Positions 36,735 through 50,514 of a stretch of DNA of 64,000 bases are shown piece by piece. Origin of the DNA: Anas platyrhynchos (taxonomy: Eukaryota; Chordata; Aves; Anseriformes; Anatidae); assembly GCF_047663525.1 (NCBI RefSeq), contig NC_092588.1:49345501-49409500 (forward strand), in the 5' to 3' direction. Position 1 is the stretch's first letter; each line of letters opens with the position of its first letter. Made by a program: the position numbers and the translations under genes. A model generated the notes under the pieces. It was not told the DNA's origin, searched no databases, and saw only the letters and a list, made by a program, of their open reading frames with translations.

Positions 36735-38087
36735 AAAGGAAAAACAGCAAAAAAACCCTCCACAAAACGGTGACTGACGACATCATCCCCATGACCTGTA
36801 ATATCATAGAAGATGTGTGCTGTTGAACTGTCCTGACAAGCTTAGCAGGTGTTGAGTACTTGCCCCAGCGATTTTGTGTGGTCTCACCGACTGTGAGTTC
36901 ACTCTGACATGGGTGATGGAAAAGGGAAATAAAGGATGTAGTTTTAGCAGCAATACCACTGAAGCAAATGTGCTTTACCATTAGAAAGGACCTTTAAAAT
37001 ACTGCATGATTTCCCTTTCCTGTGCAGGAACAAATACTGACTTTTTATATTGATGTACCTGGTACACAGAAAAACAGGGTTTTGCATGTAGAAAGTTACT
37101 GGGTTGCTCTTGTCTGGTATGAGCTGAATTGCACTGGCTCATGGCACAGTGCTGTGTTCTGCTGGGTACGAGTTTTTTTGTCATCAGTCTCACTGACTAT
37201 CCAGAAGGTTTCTTCAGCAGCCAGAATTTACTGCATGCCCACATAGTTCTGCCGTGAGAAGCCTAAAAAGAACTAGGAAAAGGCTAATTCTTACAACTCT
37301 GACTTTATCCACAGAGTGTGCTTATTGGTGCAGAAGCACTTGCTCAGCAGTGGCTGGCATTGTTTTATCATTCCTTTAGTTTTAGATCATCATTGCTGAT
37401 GCTGAAATATTTAGGGATGGGTGAGCTGGTTTAGACCAGATAAGCATCTAACCTAAACATTTGGGGTTTGAAGTTGTTTGGTTAGTTTTCCACCTCCACT
37501 CCCAGTTTTCATGTGCTTCCCTGTTGGGACAAATCCAGGTGGGGAAATATCAAAATACCATAGAAGAGGCTGTTCTCTGAGAGTTGGTGGCTCCATGCCA
37601 GTGACCTGTTATCCTAGCAGCCAGATGAGCTGTGGTCATAGGTAATGCATCAGTATAATTCACAATGCACACCTTGTTTTATGGCTTTGCCTGTTTTTTC
37701 TTTGGTGTTTGACAGCTGGGACTCAGGGGTGAGGCTTGACTTAACTTGGAAAATACTCCAGAAATCTCAAATAGCAAAATGCGTAATTAAAAGTAATAGG
37801 TGTAATATTGATTATTATGGGAAAATCTAGAGTTGAAAACTAGAGGGAATGAAAACTATCACTCACAATGGAAATATGTCTGTCTGAGGCAAACACCTGA
37901 TGTGACAAGTAATCTCATTTGTTACAATAAGTCACCTTTTAATAAAGACTCAGGAGATTCAGGCATTGTCTTGTATGCTTTGGACCACTGTTGAACAAAG
38001 ATGTGAGACTGTTGTCCAGTAATTCCTGATAAACCAAATTCATCAAATAGCATTGAAAAAAAAAAAAATTCTGCGAAGAATAGCTTT

Positions 38088-38111
38088 TATATATATATAT
38101 ATATATATATT
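38088..38111. repeat. (TA)n simple repeat
   Basis: About twelve uninterrupted TA units. Confidence 0.95.
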
Positions 38112-39110
38112 AAAAAGTAGAATGACACTGAAGTACTTTGCATAATCCTGGATTAGAAAGATTAAGTTAATTTTCATAGTTGTGTACTTCCTACTTGTGT
38201 TAAGAAGTCATCTATATTCTTGCATGTCTATCTACCTCTGTATACGTATTTACATAGAAATATGGAGAACACCAACTGCTCAAGAAAATGTTATTTGATT
38301 TTAAAGAACAAGTGGTGAACATCACAGTTTTGATGTTCTTGAGACACCAGGTATGTTTGTTGTTTTTTTTATAGTAAAAGGTTGCTCACTGAAATTTTGC
38401 TTAGATCAGATCAGATCATAAACCCAATAAATTCCTTTGCTGGAAGAGTTCAGGACAGTGTGAAAGATTTTTTATTTTATTTTTTTTCTCCATAGAAAGT
38501 CTCTGGATTTTCTAGTAAAGATTGTCCTCGTCTGCATGCCTGATTTTGTGTGTGATATAGCTGTTTATCAGCTAGATTGGGTGTCATAAAAGGTGTGGGT
38601 AACTCTTCTAACAGCCACATGTCAGAGCAACAGCTGCAGTTTCCTAACACAGAGGTGAGACACTGTGGAATTTTATACTACCCTCATTAACGAAGAGTTG
38701 GAGAAACGGCTCAGACTTCTCTCTTGTGGAAGTTACATCTCTCATTCTCGACTTGTTTGTTTTGTTAGAACATCTCTTGATTGTTCTAAAATGTATATAT
38801 TGATTTGCTAGAGAAGGCACGTGTATAAAAAACATGCCTTTCATGTGGATGGAAGGTTTGTGATGGGCCTGGGCTCTGTGAATAAAATACTAGTGGCTAT
38901 TTCTGCTTGCTAGCAGTGCAGGGTCATGAATGATCACACCTCAGGTCCCCAGAGAAGAGGGTAGGAGCTGGGAACAGTGTGACTCTGCAAATGGAGTGAG
39001 GAATGGGAGAGGAAAAATGAAGATGAGGAATGCGCTGCATACATGCACCCTTGTCTTCAGTATACCTCAGGGCAGAAAAGAGTGCTTCTAGAAGTCAGAC
39101 ACTTAAAAAC

Positions 39111-39133
39111 TGAAAACCCCGCGGGGGTTTTCA
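39111..39133. repeat. Perfect inverted repeat, 10-bp arms, 3-base loop
   Basis: TGAAAACCCC, then GCG, then GGGGTTTTCA. The GC-rich core with A/T outer arms looks like a bacterial terminator, but it has no such meaning in this context. Confidence 0.9.
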
Positions 39134-40005
39134 TTGCACACGCTAAGAAGAACTCAGAAATCCTGATGCTATTTATTGCATGGTCTAAGGTTGATATTTT
39201 CTAACCATACGTGTCTAAAATAGGGCATCTAAATGTATATATAAGTAACAGATTTAAATTGTAGTTGCAAGTACTCATCATTTGCACAGGTCCTTTTGGA
39301 AAGAACATAAACAGAAGAAGTAGACGTTCAGCTTGTGGAAAAAAAGAATAATTCTGAACAGGTCTAATATGTGTCCAAATTCCACCCTTGCTCTTTTACC
39401 CCATCCTCACAAGAAGGTCTCTTACCCGAGAGGTAGGAATGGTTGTGATTACTTTCTACTTTTTTATTTTTTTCCTGAATTCTCTTTCATAACTAAGAAT
39501 TCATTGTGCCTGGCCACTTCTGTTTATGCTTTCCAGTGCACCTGAAACAAAATATCCAACTGCAGGTGAAAACCAAAATACAAACTGTCTTAACACCTAT
39601 TTTTTTTTCTTTTCCTTTCATCTGCTCCTTGTGTCTCCATGCTCTATAATTAATTTTACAGATCCTTATATGAGGCCATCTGTCAATTGTTATCCTTGCT
39701 CCTGTACTGCAGGCCTCACATTTGATTTAAAGTCATTGCTTAGTTCATGACAAAGCTTGTTGTTTGCTGTCAAAAAATAAATACTGATGCTGTGGTTATA
39801 GGATTTTCATTACTTTATGGGGGTGCATATTAGGAACAGATGTGAACAGGCAGTCAGCCAGGTCTTGTCATCTGAGACATGGCACATGGATGTTTTTTGG
39901 TATAACCCCTTCTAAACGTAAAACAATCCTGGCAACAAAACAGATTGACCCATGTTATAAAACGACTTTTTAAAAAGACCCTTCTCCATTACAAAGCTAT
40001 ACCAT

Positions 40006-40496
40006 TGCTGTGGGTTATAAGAAACAAAGCATAGCACCACACAGCCACTTGCCCAATTTTCCACTGCCCCAGTGGGACAGGGGAAGACGAAAGGAAGACT
40101 AAAACCAAGAAAACTTGTGGGTTGAGATAAAGCTTGTTTGTTAAGCAGAGGAGAAATGGAAAAAGAAAAAAAAAGAAAAGAAAACAAGTGATGCACAGGC
40201 AGACTCACCAGCTCCCCTTGGGCAGACTGATGCCCAGCTGTATCCCAAGCCAAAGACAGCTGACCTCTGTAAAGCTGCTCATCCCTGTTTTATTGCTCAG
40301 CACGATGTCATATGGTGTAGGACATCCCTTTGACCAGTTTGGTCATCTGTCATGGCTCTGTCCCCTCCCAGCTTCTGGTGCACCCCCAGCCTCCTCGCTG
40401 GCAGGGCAGTGTGAGAAATAGAGAGGGCTGTGACACTGCTGAGCAGCAGCTAAAATGCTGATCAACACTGTTTTCATCACAAATCCAAACCACAAT
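40006..40496 (-). mobile_element. Avian ERVL-type solo LTR, near full length
   Basis: On the minus strand it starts at the right edge with TTGTGGTTTGGATTTGTGATG. It passes the complement of CCCCTCCCAGCTTCTGGTGC and of CCATATGACATCGTG-like sequence, and includes an AATAAAA signal (complement at about 40289-40295). It ends with the complement of GTGGGTTGAGATAAAG and CCACACAGCC near 40.0 kb. This block order is that of a common avian ERVL-class LTR as I remember it. There is no internal retroviral sequence on either side, so it is a solo LTR left by recombination. An A/G-rich patch at 40.15-40.19 kb is probably local expansion. Confidence 0.8.
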
Positions 40497-42513
40497 ATTT
40501 AAGATATTTCATGCTGTAGTCCTGCTTCTTTGCTCATTATATGTCAAAATATGTGTTGGAATTACTGCTTATTTTCAACATTGTCATCTTTAACATTCAG
40601 TCTAGGGTGGCAGCCATTTTAATATATATGCATTTTACCTTCCATTCATTTATGGGAGCACTTTCATGATCTTTTTCTCATGATCTCATGATTTTCCAGT
40701 GCCTATGTGTAATTTAGAAGCCTTTCTGAGTTACCCACTTTTTATTTTACTGTAACATAAAATGAACTAGAACTCTGATTTTGTTTGTCTGTATTTTACA
40801 GAAGTGCAGATGGATTTGAAAGAATTTTATCAGTTCCATGCTAAGTCTGCATGTAGATTTTACATTAAACAAACAAACAAAAAACCCCATGTAGTCCAAC
40901 AAAAAAATGGTAAAATTTCGAGTGACAGAAGTATTTGCATTCTCCATTATCTACAATCTAAGAGATGAAAAATATACGGAAAGTTTAAGACTGGACTTCT
41001 AAGTTCCCTGAACTGAACTCTTTCAGTAGCTGAATACAAAGTGTGTTAGTTGTTTTGATGATTGTAAGTAGTGAGCCTCCATGTATGATTCTGATATGAT
41101 TTTACTCACCATATATAAAGAAAATCAGCCCTGAGACCTTCAGGTTTTTAGTTTTGTCTGTTCTTCAGTAAGACTTTCAAGAATGCAATTTCCAACTAAT
41201 CTTGAAGCTAATTTGCTGGGAACATTCTCAACATTTTCATGTCAATTCTTCTGTCAGCTCACAAGCCTCCTACAGGACATCTGCTGGAGTTTTATCTAAC
41301 CTACTTTTCTTATCCAAAGGGAGGAGGCTGAATCACCAATAAATTCATTCCCGTTCAACCAGGCTTTCCTTTTTGTTCATACCTTCTCATAGTTCCTCTG
41401 TGTTTGCTTAATAACTGCACTATTCTGTTCCCTTGGTATTGCACTGATTCTTTAGTTAAAGTCGTGAAAGTTGAGATTTATTCAGTATTTTCTTCTTAAT
41501 TTTGATACTCTTACTTATTGTACCCATAAAAGTCCCCATGCACGTTTCATGACGTAGTTGTCTTTGCTGTTTACCACCAGGTCTTTTTTTTAAAGTTTTC
41601 ACAGAACAAAGGTATTTTTCTTTCTAGTCCCATTCTTTAATGTACATGTTCTTGAACATTTAAATGGAGTTAATGTCTTCCTCTCCTTTTCCTCACATTT
41701 GTATGGGACTTACGCATCTGCCATTAATTGCAATGGGGATTGCATGACTGCAAGTGCTGTAGAAATGCTGGGGTTAATGACAATCAGGCCGTGAGAAGAT
41801 GCCTTTAGCCAAGCATGGCATTATAAAAATCCAGGTCCCCCTACTGTAGCATTGTGAATAAGCATTAACACAAAACAAACTTGTTTAAATCAGTTCAGCA
41901 ACTGGAAAAACTTAGCACTTGGCACGTCAGCTGTGTTTGTCTCACCACTCTGGTGCCAGGGCTCTCGTGTACCCACACCTCTCCCTGCTTGAGCTGCGTG
42001 CAGCCCCCATCCAACCCTAGGAGCCTTGGCTGCCTCACATGGCACCAAGTGCCTGCAGATGTTAAAGGGAGCAGGTCTGCCCAGCTACGAGAGACTAGAA
42101 CCCTCTGGCTTTGCCCTTTCCTGGTTGTGGTGTTGGTTCTTTTTTCTTTTCTTTTTTTTTTTTTTTCTTCTCCTCCTTTGCCATTTTTACATGGTAGGCT
42201 GCAGCCTGGATGCCAGCCAACTTGTACTTCAAATAAAAAGTTGACTCAGAAGTGCTGCCTGCCATAAATGCTGTAGAGGTTTGCTTAAAATGAAAGATAA
42301 ATGCAAAAGAAAAATAAATACAAAGGCCTACTGCATTACCTAACTCACAGTAAATACCAATTTGCATGCAAGTTTATATGAAAGAAGACATGACTTACAG
42401 TGTGAGCTTATAAAACATTTTGCTTTAAAATTAGAGAAGAGGAACGATCTTGCTAACTGCTTGATCAGAGATATTTTCCTAAAAAGAGCAGTTCATTAAC
42501 TGTTAGTAAATTA

Positions 42514-42532
42514 AATGGCATTAAATGCCATT
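42514..42532. repeat. Perfect inverted repeat, 9-bp arms
   Basis: AATGGCATT, one base, AATGCCATT. Could be a dimeric protein-binding site or chance. Confidence 0.85.
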
Positions 42533-45500
42533 GTGATGTAGGGTTGTATGCCAAACAAAACCTTAATGATCAGCTCAGCTAAATTGTAGATGTTGTGTGG
42601 TGAAGTGACAGTTTGCTCTGTGTGAGACTGACGGTCTGATAATGTTGCCAGGATTTAGGGTTCATATGAATATATTGGAATATATTTTTATAAATAAAAA
42701 CAAAATAAATAATTATTTAATCACATTGAACAAATGCTAGTTTATTTGTCTTTTTGGAGAAGATATCAACCCTCATTTTATGTTCGTATTTCTGAATACA
42801 TTTTCTCATTTGGAAACTTCTTCAGCTTTTCATGTAGTTTAGAGGAGAGTAACTATGTGATGGTTCAAGAGAAGAAGTGCTTGAGAGACTGAAATTTAAC
42901 ACAGAATGGTGATAAAATATTTAGTTCATTATTGTGTCGATTAGATGTAATACTAGGATTTGGATCCTTCTTGTGCTAGCTTTGGCATGGTAATGTATGT
43001 TTAGCATTACTGCTAACGTGGCAATGCCATTGCCTCACAGGACCTTCCACCTGTCCTGTGTTTGCTGTGGGTTATTATGACCCTCAGGGCTGAAGGGTTT
43101 TTGGCTTCTCCCCTGGATGCAAAAGCACAAGGTCTGCTGCATTAGGTGACATGGACATTTTCAGTCAGAATTTGTGTTTTTTTTTTTTGCTGGTGTTGCA
43201 GTTTTTGCCTACACTTAAACAGAAGTTTCAGACACTGTGGCTATGCTAGTTATTTAAAAGTACTTCAGAAGTCAGCATACCGTTACAGAATCATTGCTGT
43301 GCCCTGGCCTCTGTGCTTCCATTAGTTGCTTTGCAGACAGATGGCTGACTGAGTTCAAAGGATCAGTGATCCTTTGTGGGGGAGGACCATAGAGATGGCA
43401 AGCAGCAAACTTTCTTTATAATTCTTGGAGAATTAACATTCAGTGTTGTATTCAAGAAAATTATAATCTCCAGTTCTCTCTTAACAGTTCATTAAAATGT
43501 ACTCGCTCTGGATTTGGGGGCAAAAATTAGACAGCTTGTGAAGTAGCCAGTAAGTAGCGGTCAGGTGAAAAAATTAGATTCTAGTGGCATAAGAAATACT
43601 GTTTGTAAATAGGAAGCAGAGAAAGTTCACAGAAGTTTTCTGTTCTCACAAGAGTCACCCGACTCTAGAGTCACCTCCAGAGGCTGGTTCAGCAGAACCA
43701 ATTTTATTTCAGCCTTTGGAACAGCTTTTCTTTGCTGATGGATTACAGAAGAAATCCAGAGAAAGCAGCACCCTGTGCCTTTGCATTGTAAATTGTAGCA
43801 TAGCACCTAACACCGATGTAGTTTACAATTAGTGTTTATAAGACATTTCCCCATAGGACATGTAATTATTTAATTTTACTTTTTCCTAAAGGATTAATCT
43901 AAATGCAGAGAACAATGCTGCCATTTTCCTCCCACTCAGGCAACAAAGACCCTGTGCTGGGACCAAAATCTAATATTGTGTCATGTCCCAGATGGACATT
44001 AGGAAAAGCATTCTGGTTTTTATCATACTTGCTAATTCCCTTGTCTTATTCCACGTGCTGCTATAGAAGATGTTTAACTAACAGAATTCCTGGTCTGAGC
44101 ACCTATTTACTTTTTACTCCTGTAGTAGAAATGCTAAATCAGGGTTTGAGTACACCTTAGTTTTGAGACATGAAATCTGACAGCCCTGCCAGGGTAAATA
44201 TGATGAGGTCAGTATTATTTTGACTTGATGTGTGAGAGAAATGGGTGAGTGTAAACCTACATGTAGACAGTCTCAAATACCCTCATTGTTGAACTGTCAG
44301 TAATCTTTTTGTTTGCTTGCATTTTACTGTAGTGCTTTTAAAAACAATGTAATTACCAAATTCCCTCTCACTTTCCTTTAGTGACTCCACCAGGGCGTGC
44401 AAGTTGCTTTTTCCTCCATGACTGACTTTATTATCGCTGACTCTTTGAACTGTCAGCAAACCGATCATCTGTTAATTAAGGATCTAGAGTTTCACTTGCA
44501 ACAAACGTAAGACATTTTAATTTATTAGGTACTCGCAAATCACAGCCCAACCCAATGTATACAGTAGATTCCCTTCAATCTGTCTCTGGGTGCAAAAATA
44601 CTTGAGCTCGTGAGACCACCTAGAGTAGAAAAGGGCTGTGTCAGCCAGTCGTCACATATGCAATGTAAACACACCTAGCGAGGCAGATTCTTTCATAAGC
44701 CGTAAGAGTTATCAGGCTCTGCCCAGACACCAGCCAGACTGTGACCGAAATTTCAAGCAATACTTCTTTTATCGTTCTTTTGGGTGAAGTATTTCAGCAG
44801 GTTCGTGCCCTGAGCCAAAAAAGATTTTGTAGGGTAGTCCCACCTGCTATTCACTGGGAAAAACTTATTTTTAAACTGTTTCCATGAAGTATGCCTGGTA
44901 TGGGATCAGGCTTTACAAGCTGAATGAGGGTTCTGCTGGATACATATGCAGTACAGAGCCTCAGTGTATGCGCCGGAAAAGGTTCGATGCTGGACTCACT
45001 CCCTCCACACCTCATTTTTAAACTGTTAACTATAAGCTCTCATGGTAGCAATGCTACATCTGTACTTCTGGGGCCACTTTCAGGTGCCAGTAACCTCCTT
45101 AAAAGTGCCCTTTGTGTACATTCCTTATGTAGAGGTTCACAGGCCAGAAGTGAGTCGTGTGGAAGGTTCCTGATGCTGCTCTTCTAGACCACCTGCACTA
45201 TGAAAGTGTTAAAATGCTATGGAAACATTTTATAGAAAGCGAAATCCATCTTTTTGTGGTCAGGCCGCTTAACAATGATGTTTTAAAGATTTCCAATTTG
45301 TCTCTGACTTGTCAATAAAAATATGTCTTTTGACTTGCCAAACTGATGTGGTTTAAAAATCAACTGTATTACAGCATGCAATCCTTTACAGAGAACATTT
45401 CTAACTTATGACCTGAATCAGAAAAGAACTGCGAAAAGAGCAAATATTTTTATTCACAAGGAAAATACTTGCAGGGTGCCAAAGTAAACACAATTTTATT

Positions 45501-45599
45501 ATCTCTACTTGTGTGACATCTTCACAATAAGGTGATGGACTAAGAAACCAAATGTCTAAATGGATCATAAATTTCTATCTTTGTTAACTTTATTTCTGC

Positions 45600-45620
45600 T
45601 TTTTTTTTTTTTTTTTTTTT
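45600..45620. repeat. Poly-T tract (21 T)
   Basis: Followed only 61 bp later by a 20-base poly-A (45682-45701), so the two could pair as a long hairpin. Confidence 0.95.
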
Positions 45621-45681
45621 CCTGCTGCAGTTTTATACTGTTTGGTAGGAAATGATAGTTTTGTGATACAAATAAGTCATT

Positions 45682-45701
45682 AAAAAAAAAAAAAAAAAAA
45701 A
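45682..45701. repeat. Poly-A tract (20 A)
   Basis: Partner of the poly-T tract at 45600. Confidence 0.95.
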
Positions 45702-46834
45702 GAATGGTAGGAAATCTTCCCTGTATTCTGTTTATTTTATGTTCCTTTTTTGGCTTTGATTTTCAGGGTGTGCTCCATGACAGTACTTACAAAGTATATT
45801 GCCTTTGCATGTTTCATGTTGGGAAAATAATCTGCTAAGCAAGTAAATATGTGAAGTAATCTCTAGAACAGCAATCTAAATTGTGTAGGCTTCATGTCTG
45901 CACTTTATGGAAAAGAGCAGCCCCCCTTTTTAGGCAATTTCATTAAACAGTTTTGTATTTGCAGTTTGTATTGTTGCTATTAATGCTATAGGCCAGCTTT
46001 CAAGGGGTACAGTAATGCTGATGATGTCTGAAAAGCAGGCAATGGAGTGAACTGTGTGTTTTATGTTTTCAAGTTTATTGCTTTACGCTTTTAATGTCTT
46101 TGGTATTTTTATTAGTGAAAGATGCTAGTTAATGTTGGGGAACTGTGAAATCTGTTCTGCTGTGATTGGACTTACAGAAGGAATATTTTTTGTTTGTTTA
46201 AAAATGAACAGAGAGATCCAGTCCAACTCCCTTCTGTATGTATCATTGGCATTTTTTTGGCATGCCTTAATTATTATGCCTGCAAGCTGGCATTGCCTGT
46301 TCACAAAAGTATGAGTTTCTCCTGGACCTGTCATTTTTTTAGTATAGTTTGATGTTACTGTAAGGTCTGAGAGTTCACACTGATACCACACAGCTCAAAG
46401 AATGGTATTATTTAAGTGCTGAACCTGTTGCTTGAATTCTTAAAGTCTGAAATCCTCCTCTCACTCCAGGTGAAACATGAAGGTAGTATCACAGCAGTCC
46501 AAACCTGGGTGGCCCTTAGGGTTGCAGATTGTATTGTTTGCGCCAGTGCTGAATGTACTGGGGCATATTCCAGAAGGCTCTGAGACATAAAATTTTAAGT
46601 GTCAGAAAAATGTAATGGAAAATTGTAATGTAATAAAGTGCTCATATGTATATCTGGAGTTTTGCATGTATACATCTGGAACTCTGCTCTCTGGAATAAA
46701 CACAGCTGCATTTATTTGAATGTGTGAAACAGAGATTTATATACCCAGGGGAATAAATTTTGCACTGCATACTCAAATCCACTAGAGAACAAGATTTTAC
46801 TTGGCTGTGTATCACTGTAGTGAACATACTTTTT

Positions 46835-46838
46835 ATTT

Positions 46839-46869
<31 letters not shown>

Positions 46870-46873
46870 TTAT
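46835..46873. repeat. (TTTA)n simple repeat
   Basis: About nine TTTA units with slight irregularity at each end. Confidence 0.9.
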
Positions 46874-49800
46874 TACATGAGAATTTACTTAAAAATCGGT
46901 CCTCTGATTTTACGTTCAGAATTTAAACAATCAAAATCCAGGTAATTTAGCTATATATACTTCTCCAAACAATAGTTATAGAACACAGTGAATGGCACTG
47001 TCTTTATAAGATCCCAGAGACGAACAGCAGATATTCATAGATACAGCTGCTGTGTACGTAAGGGAAAATACTGCAATGGGAAGGATCAACCTGGGATCTG
47101 AATTTAAATATACTAAATATGTCAATTTGGAGTGGCATGAATTTTAATCTCATAGGTTTAGAACTGAGCTACAAGTACTACACCTGCCTCTGTGCTACAT
47201 TGCAGAACTTGGGCACATTTTCTGCCAACTTCATGTTTGCTGTGGGGCTAAATGGGATTTAGGCTGCTGTGCTCTGTCCTTTCTTATATTTATTCATTGT
47301 CTCCTTTCATATTTCTAGAATTGCATTTGTAATGATAATTTTGTCGCTTTTACTCTCTCATATCTTAGATGACATCTTGCCACTTCCACTGCCCCTTTCA
47401 ATATATTTGCACACTCCCAGACAAACAGGGAATGCTCAAAAATAGGATCCCGTTTCTCTTTTTGCTGTGTGCCATTTGCAGTACACTTGCCATTTCAAAA
47501 AAAGCCATCTCCAAGCTGTCATCAATACTTGCCCACAACGTGCTTGAAGTGTGGCTGCTTCACCTCTGCACACATCTCTTCTGTGACTGCCAGAAAGTTT
47601 GCATCTCTACGGCTCCTTGTTCACATGTGGTGCCCAAATGGTAGCCACTCTTGCTCACTCCCGGGGCCAGCTGCTGGCAGGAGGATCTTCTTTCCTGACA
47701 TCTCTTCCTGCAGGGATCGTGACATGTTTCAACCCTTCCACAGTGTCTCCTGCAAGATGCTCTCTTATAGCTGTTTAAGTTACTGACAACTGAAACCATC
47801 TAGAGGATGACAGCCCTATATACTTCCACAGTTACCCTCCAGGATTCACTGCCGGAGCTACTTTTCATCTGCTTAACAACTCTCCTTGATGCTTTCTTAA
47901 CCAAGCCTCAGTACACTGCCAGCCTGCTGAAGCATGTCTAATGTCACCCAGCTCCAGCAGTTGCTTTTCCAGGTAACTCTTGGTACCGCAGGCTGCTCTC
48001 CCATAGCATCTCTTTCTCAGAGACCCTGCTATTCCAAACATCATTTTGAAACAACTCTGGCTTCCACTGCCCCAAATGCTCTCCCAGAGCTTTAGTATCC
48101 CCCATCCAGAGTAGCCTCAAACACCTTGTTGCAAGTTCAGATCCACAGTGCCACTTCATGCAGGATTGCAGGGGATTGCCTCTCATGGATCCAGGTAGTC
48201 AGAGCTGGACTGATGCCACGTATTTGCTGTAGCTACGAAGTGGTGAAGCCTAGCCGTGCCTAGACTGACTGGCTCTCTTTAAGATATTGGGGTCAGACAG
48301 AAACCTGAAGAACACCTACTTCTTGCACTTGTTCACATGATTTCAGCTTCACTAGAAAACTACAGACACAGCTGTGGTGTTAGCAGAAAGAATCCATCTC
48401 TCTGGCTGCAGTGGAGAAAATGTTACGGGAAAATGGAAATGCAGGATGCTGCCTGACACCAACAGGGCTACTCTGCTGAGGCCTAGCAGATGAAAGGCCC
48501 AAGCAATACAGCTGCACTAACTGTAGGCCACAGTGGGCAGATAAACGATTGCTTGGATCAAGAGTTTGTTTATAACTGGACTGCAAGGATCTCAAAAACT
48601 CCAACCAAGAACTGATGTCCCTAGGCAGTGACATAAGTGGCTTGCTCAAAGGGAGCCTGTTTAATCTGACGAAAGGGAGAGAGCTGGGAGAAAAACATTC
48701 TGGTATCGTTTGTAATAATTTTAATTAAAAAAATGCACTTGGGCTTGGTAGATCGACTCTTTTGCTCAGGAGCTTTTCCTTTCCCACACATAAAAAAGAA
48801 GGGAGATAAAATGCTCCAAAGATTTGAAACTTCTGAAGTAGGGAGAGACACCATTCAGAGAAAGAAGTAAGGTGGAGTTTTTGGCTTTCAAGAACATAAT
48901 GCTTGGACAGGCTGTCCTCCCATAAAGCTAGTATTAGCTCTCTGGGACTTATTGGAAGCACTCAGGTACCGTATGTGCCATTAGGTCTGAGTTAATTGGG
49001 AGGAGATTCTGCAGTGCAGGCTACAGAACCAGTGAGTAACGTGTTTAGTGTATCATGACTAATTGAAAAAAAAAAAAAAAAGTCAGATGTTCCAAATCCA
49101 TACTTGCTGCAATTACTGGATGACTAAACTGGTATTCCACAGTCCATAGAGAAGGAAATTCCTCCATCTGTTAGGGAGTGTCTGTGACTTATCCAGCCTC
49201 ATTTTCTGTAGTCCAAACTTCTTTATGTGACTGGAATATGAACACTTCCTTGCCGTACTCTACAGAGCGCAGCACTTAAGCTTCTCAGGCTTGTCTTTTA
49301 GAGAAATAGTTTGCAAGCCGCCTTGATGATGATCCCTACTTTTTAAAGACTGGCTAGACTCTTCCAGGCTGGTTTATAAACCACTACAGCACAAATGTAA
49401 AAGACCTTTCTAATACTCATTTACTCATTGCTGTCATGCTGTGGTAGAGACTTTCTTCAGAAGCCCCTGTCTGTTTCTGCTGCCTGTGAGTAATAGTCCT
49501 GAAGCTACTCAGTAATTAAAATCACATCTGCCACTCTATTCTTTCTGTATTGTGGTACTATATTACCATGGTATTTGAAGATCTCTAATAATAGATTTTG
49601 AGCACAATGTCTAATGTGAACCAAATGATAACATAATCATAATAAACCCCCTAGAAATCATTGTGTTGACTAGGTTTGGAATTAATTATTAGAGAACAAT
49701 CTTTTTGTTTTGTTTTGTTTCATTTTGCTTTCCTGAGGTATTTTTAGCTCTTTCCTCCCCAGCAGGGATACCTATATTAGCAAAGTGTTTTGTATGAACA

Positions 49801-50514
49801 ATTTAGAAACATTTTTTTTTTTTTTTTAGTAGTACTTGTATCTCTTTTATGCTTGCTACCTCAGGAAATTCTTGGAAAATGGGTTGTTGGCAGGAGAGCT
49901 GCCAAATCAGATTACTTTGTGGTACTCTGTTTCTGTTAATTTCAGCTGAATACTTTAAATCTATTCTATTGGTTTCAATAGCGTAGAAGAAATCTGTTAA
50001 CTATCTTTGTACTGGTCAGATTCATGTTCCAGTTATAAATGATGGTAAATGAGCCAAAATACTTGGGGTTAGAGCAGCATTTTGCCTCATACATGCACCA
50101 AAAATGAACAAATAGTCTCTCTTCTTCTCATTAGCAATTGGCATTTCCTGGCTTTACAGACAATATAGTTTCACTTCTTTTGTTATGTTTTTATGTGCCC
50201 CACAGTTTGGGAAAGAACAGATTAGCCACAGCTGCTTTCATGCTCAGTGGGCAAGTTCTATGGATGGTTTAGAAAAGTGATATATACATCTTCATTGCTG
50301 AATGTCTGGCTTATTGTGTGATGCTCAGGAAACAAAAATCTTCTAGGAGGCATGAGGGCAGGTTTTTTAGATGGAAATTTAGCTGGAAATCAGGGGATTA
50401 TAGGGGATGCTACAGAAAGATCAGTCTGATCAGGTTGTATGCTAATTGTAAAACCTCTCCAAATGAAGACATCTTTTATCGTCTCTGGTTTGAACTGCAG
50501 AACGCACAACATCT

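Larger units (their letters stand above)
36735..40005. other. AT-rich unique DNA, no gene recognised
   Basis: Only short frames are present. Contains a (TA)n tract, a triplet GATCA repeat near 38.40 kb and a GC-rich hairpin at 39.11 kb. Confidence 0.55.

Noticed and set aside
39111..39133. Rho-independent terminator-like hairpin
   Set aside because: Bacterial terminators have no role in a vertebrate nuclear genome. It is kept only as an inverted repeat.
41881..42267. 128-codon plus-strand frame with a phenylalanine run
   Set aside because: Runs through a poly-T tract into unrelated sequence. No domain recognised.
49140..49450. Possible ancient antisense CR1 3' region
   Set aside because: A few words recall CR1 (TTCTCAGGCTTG, TTGATGATGATCCC), but order and spacing do not hold up over any useful length.
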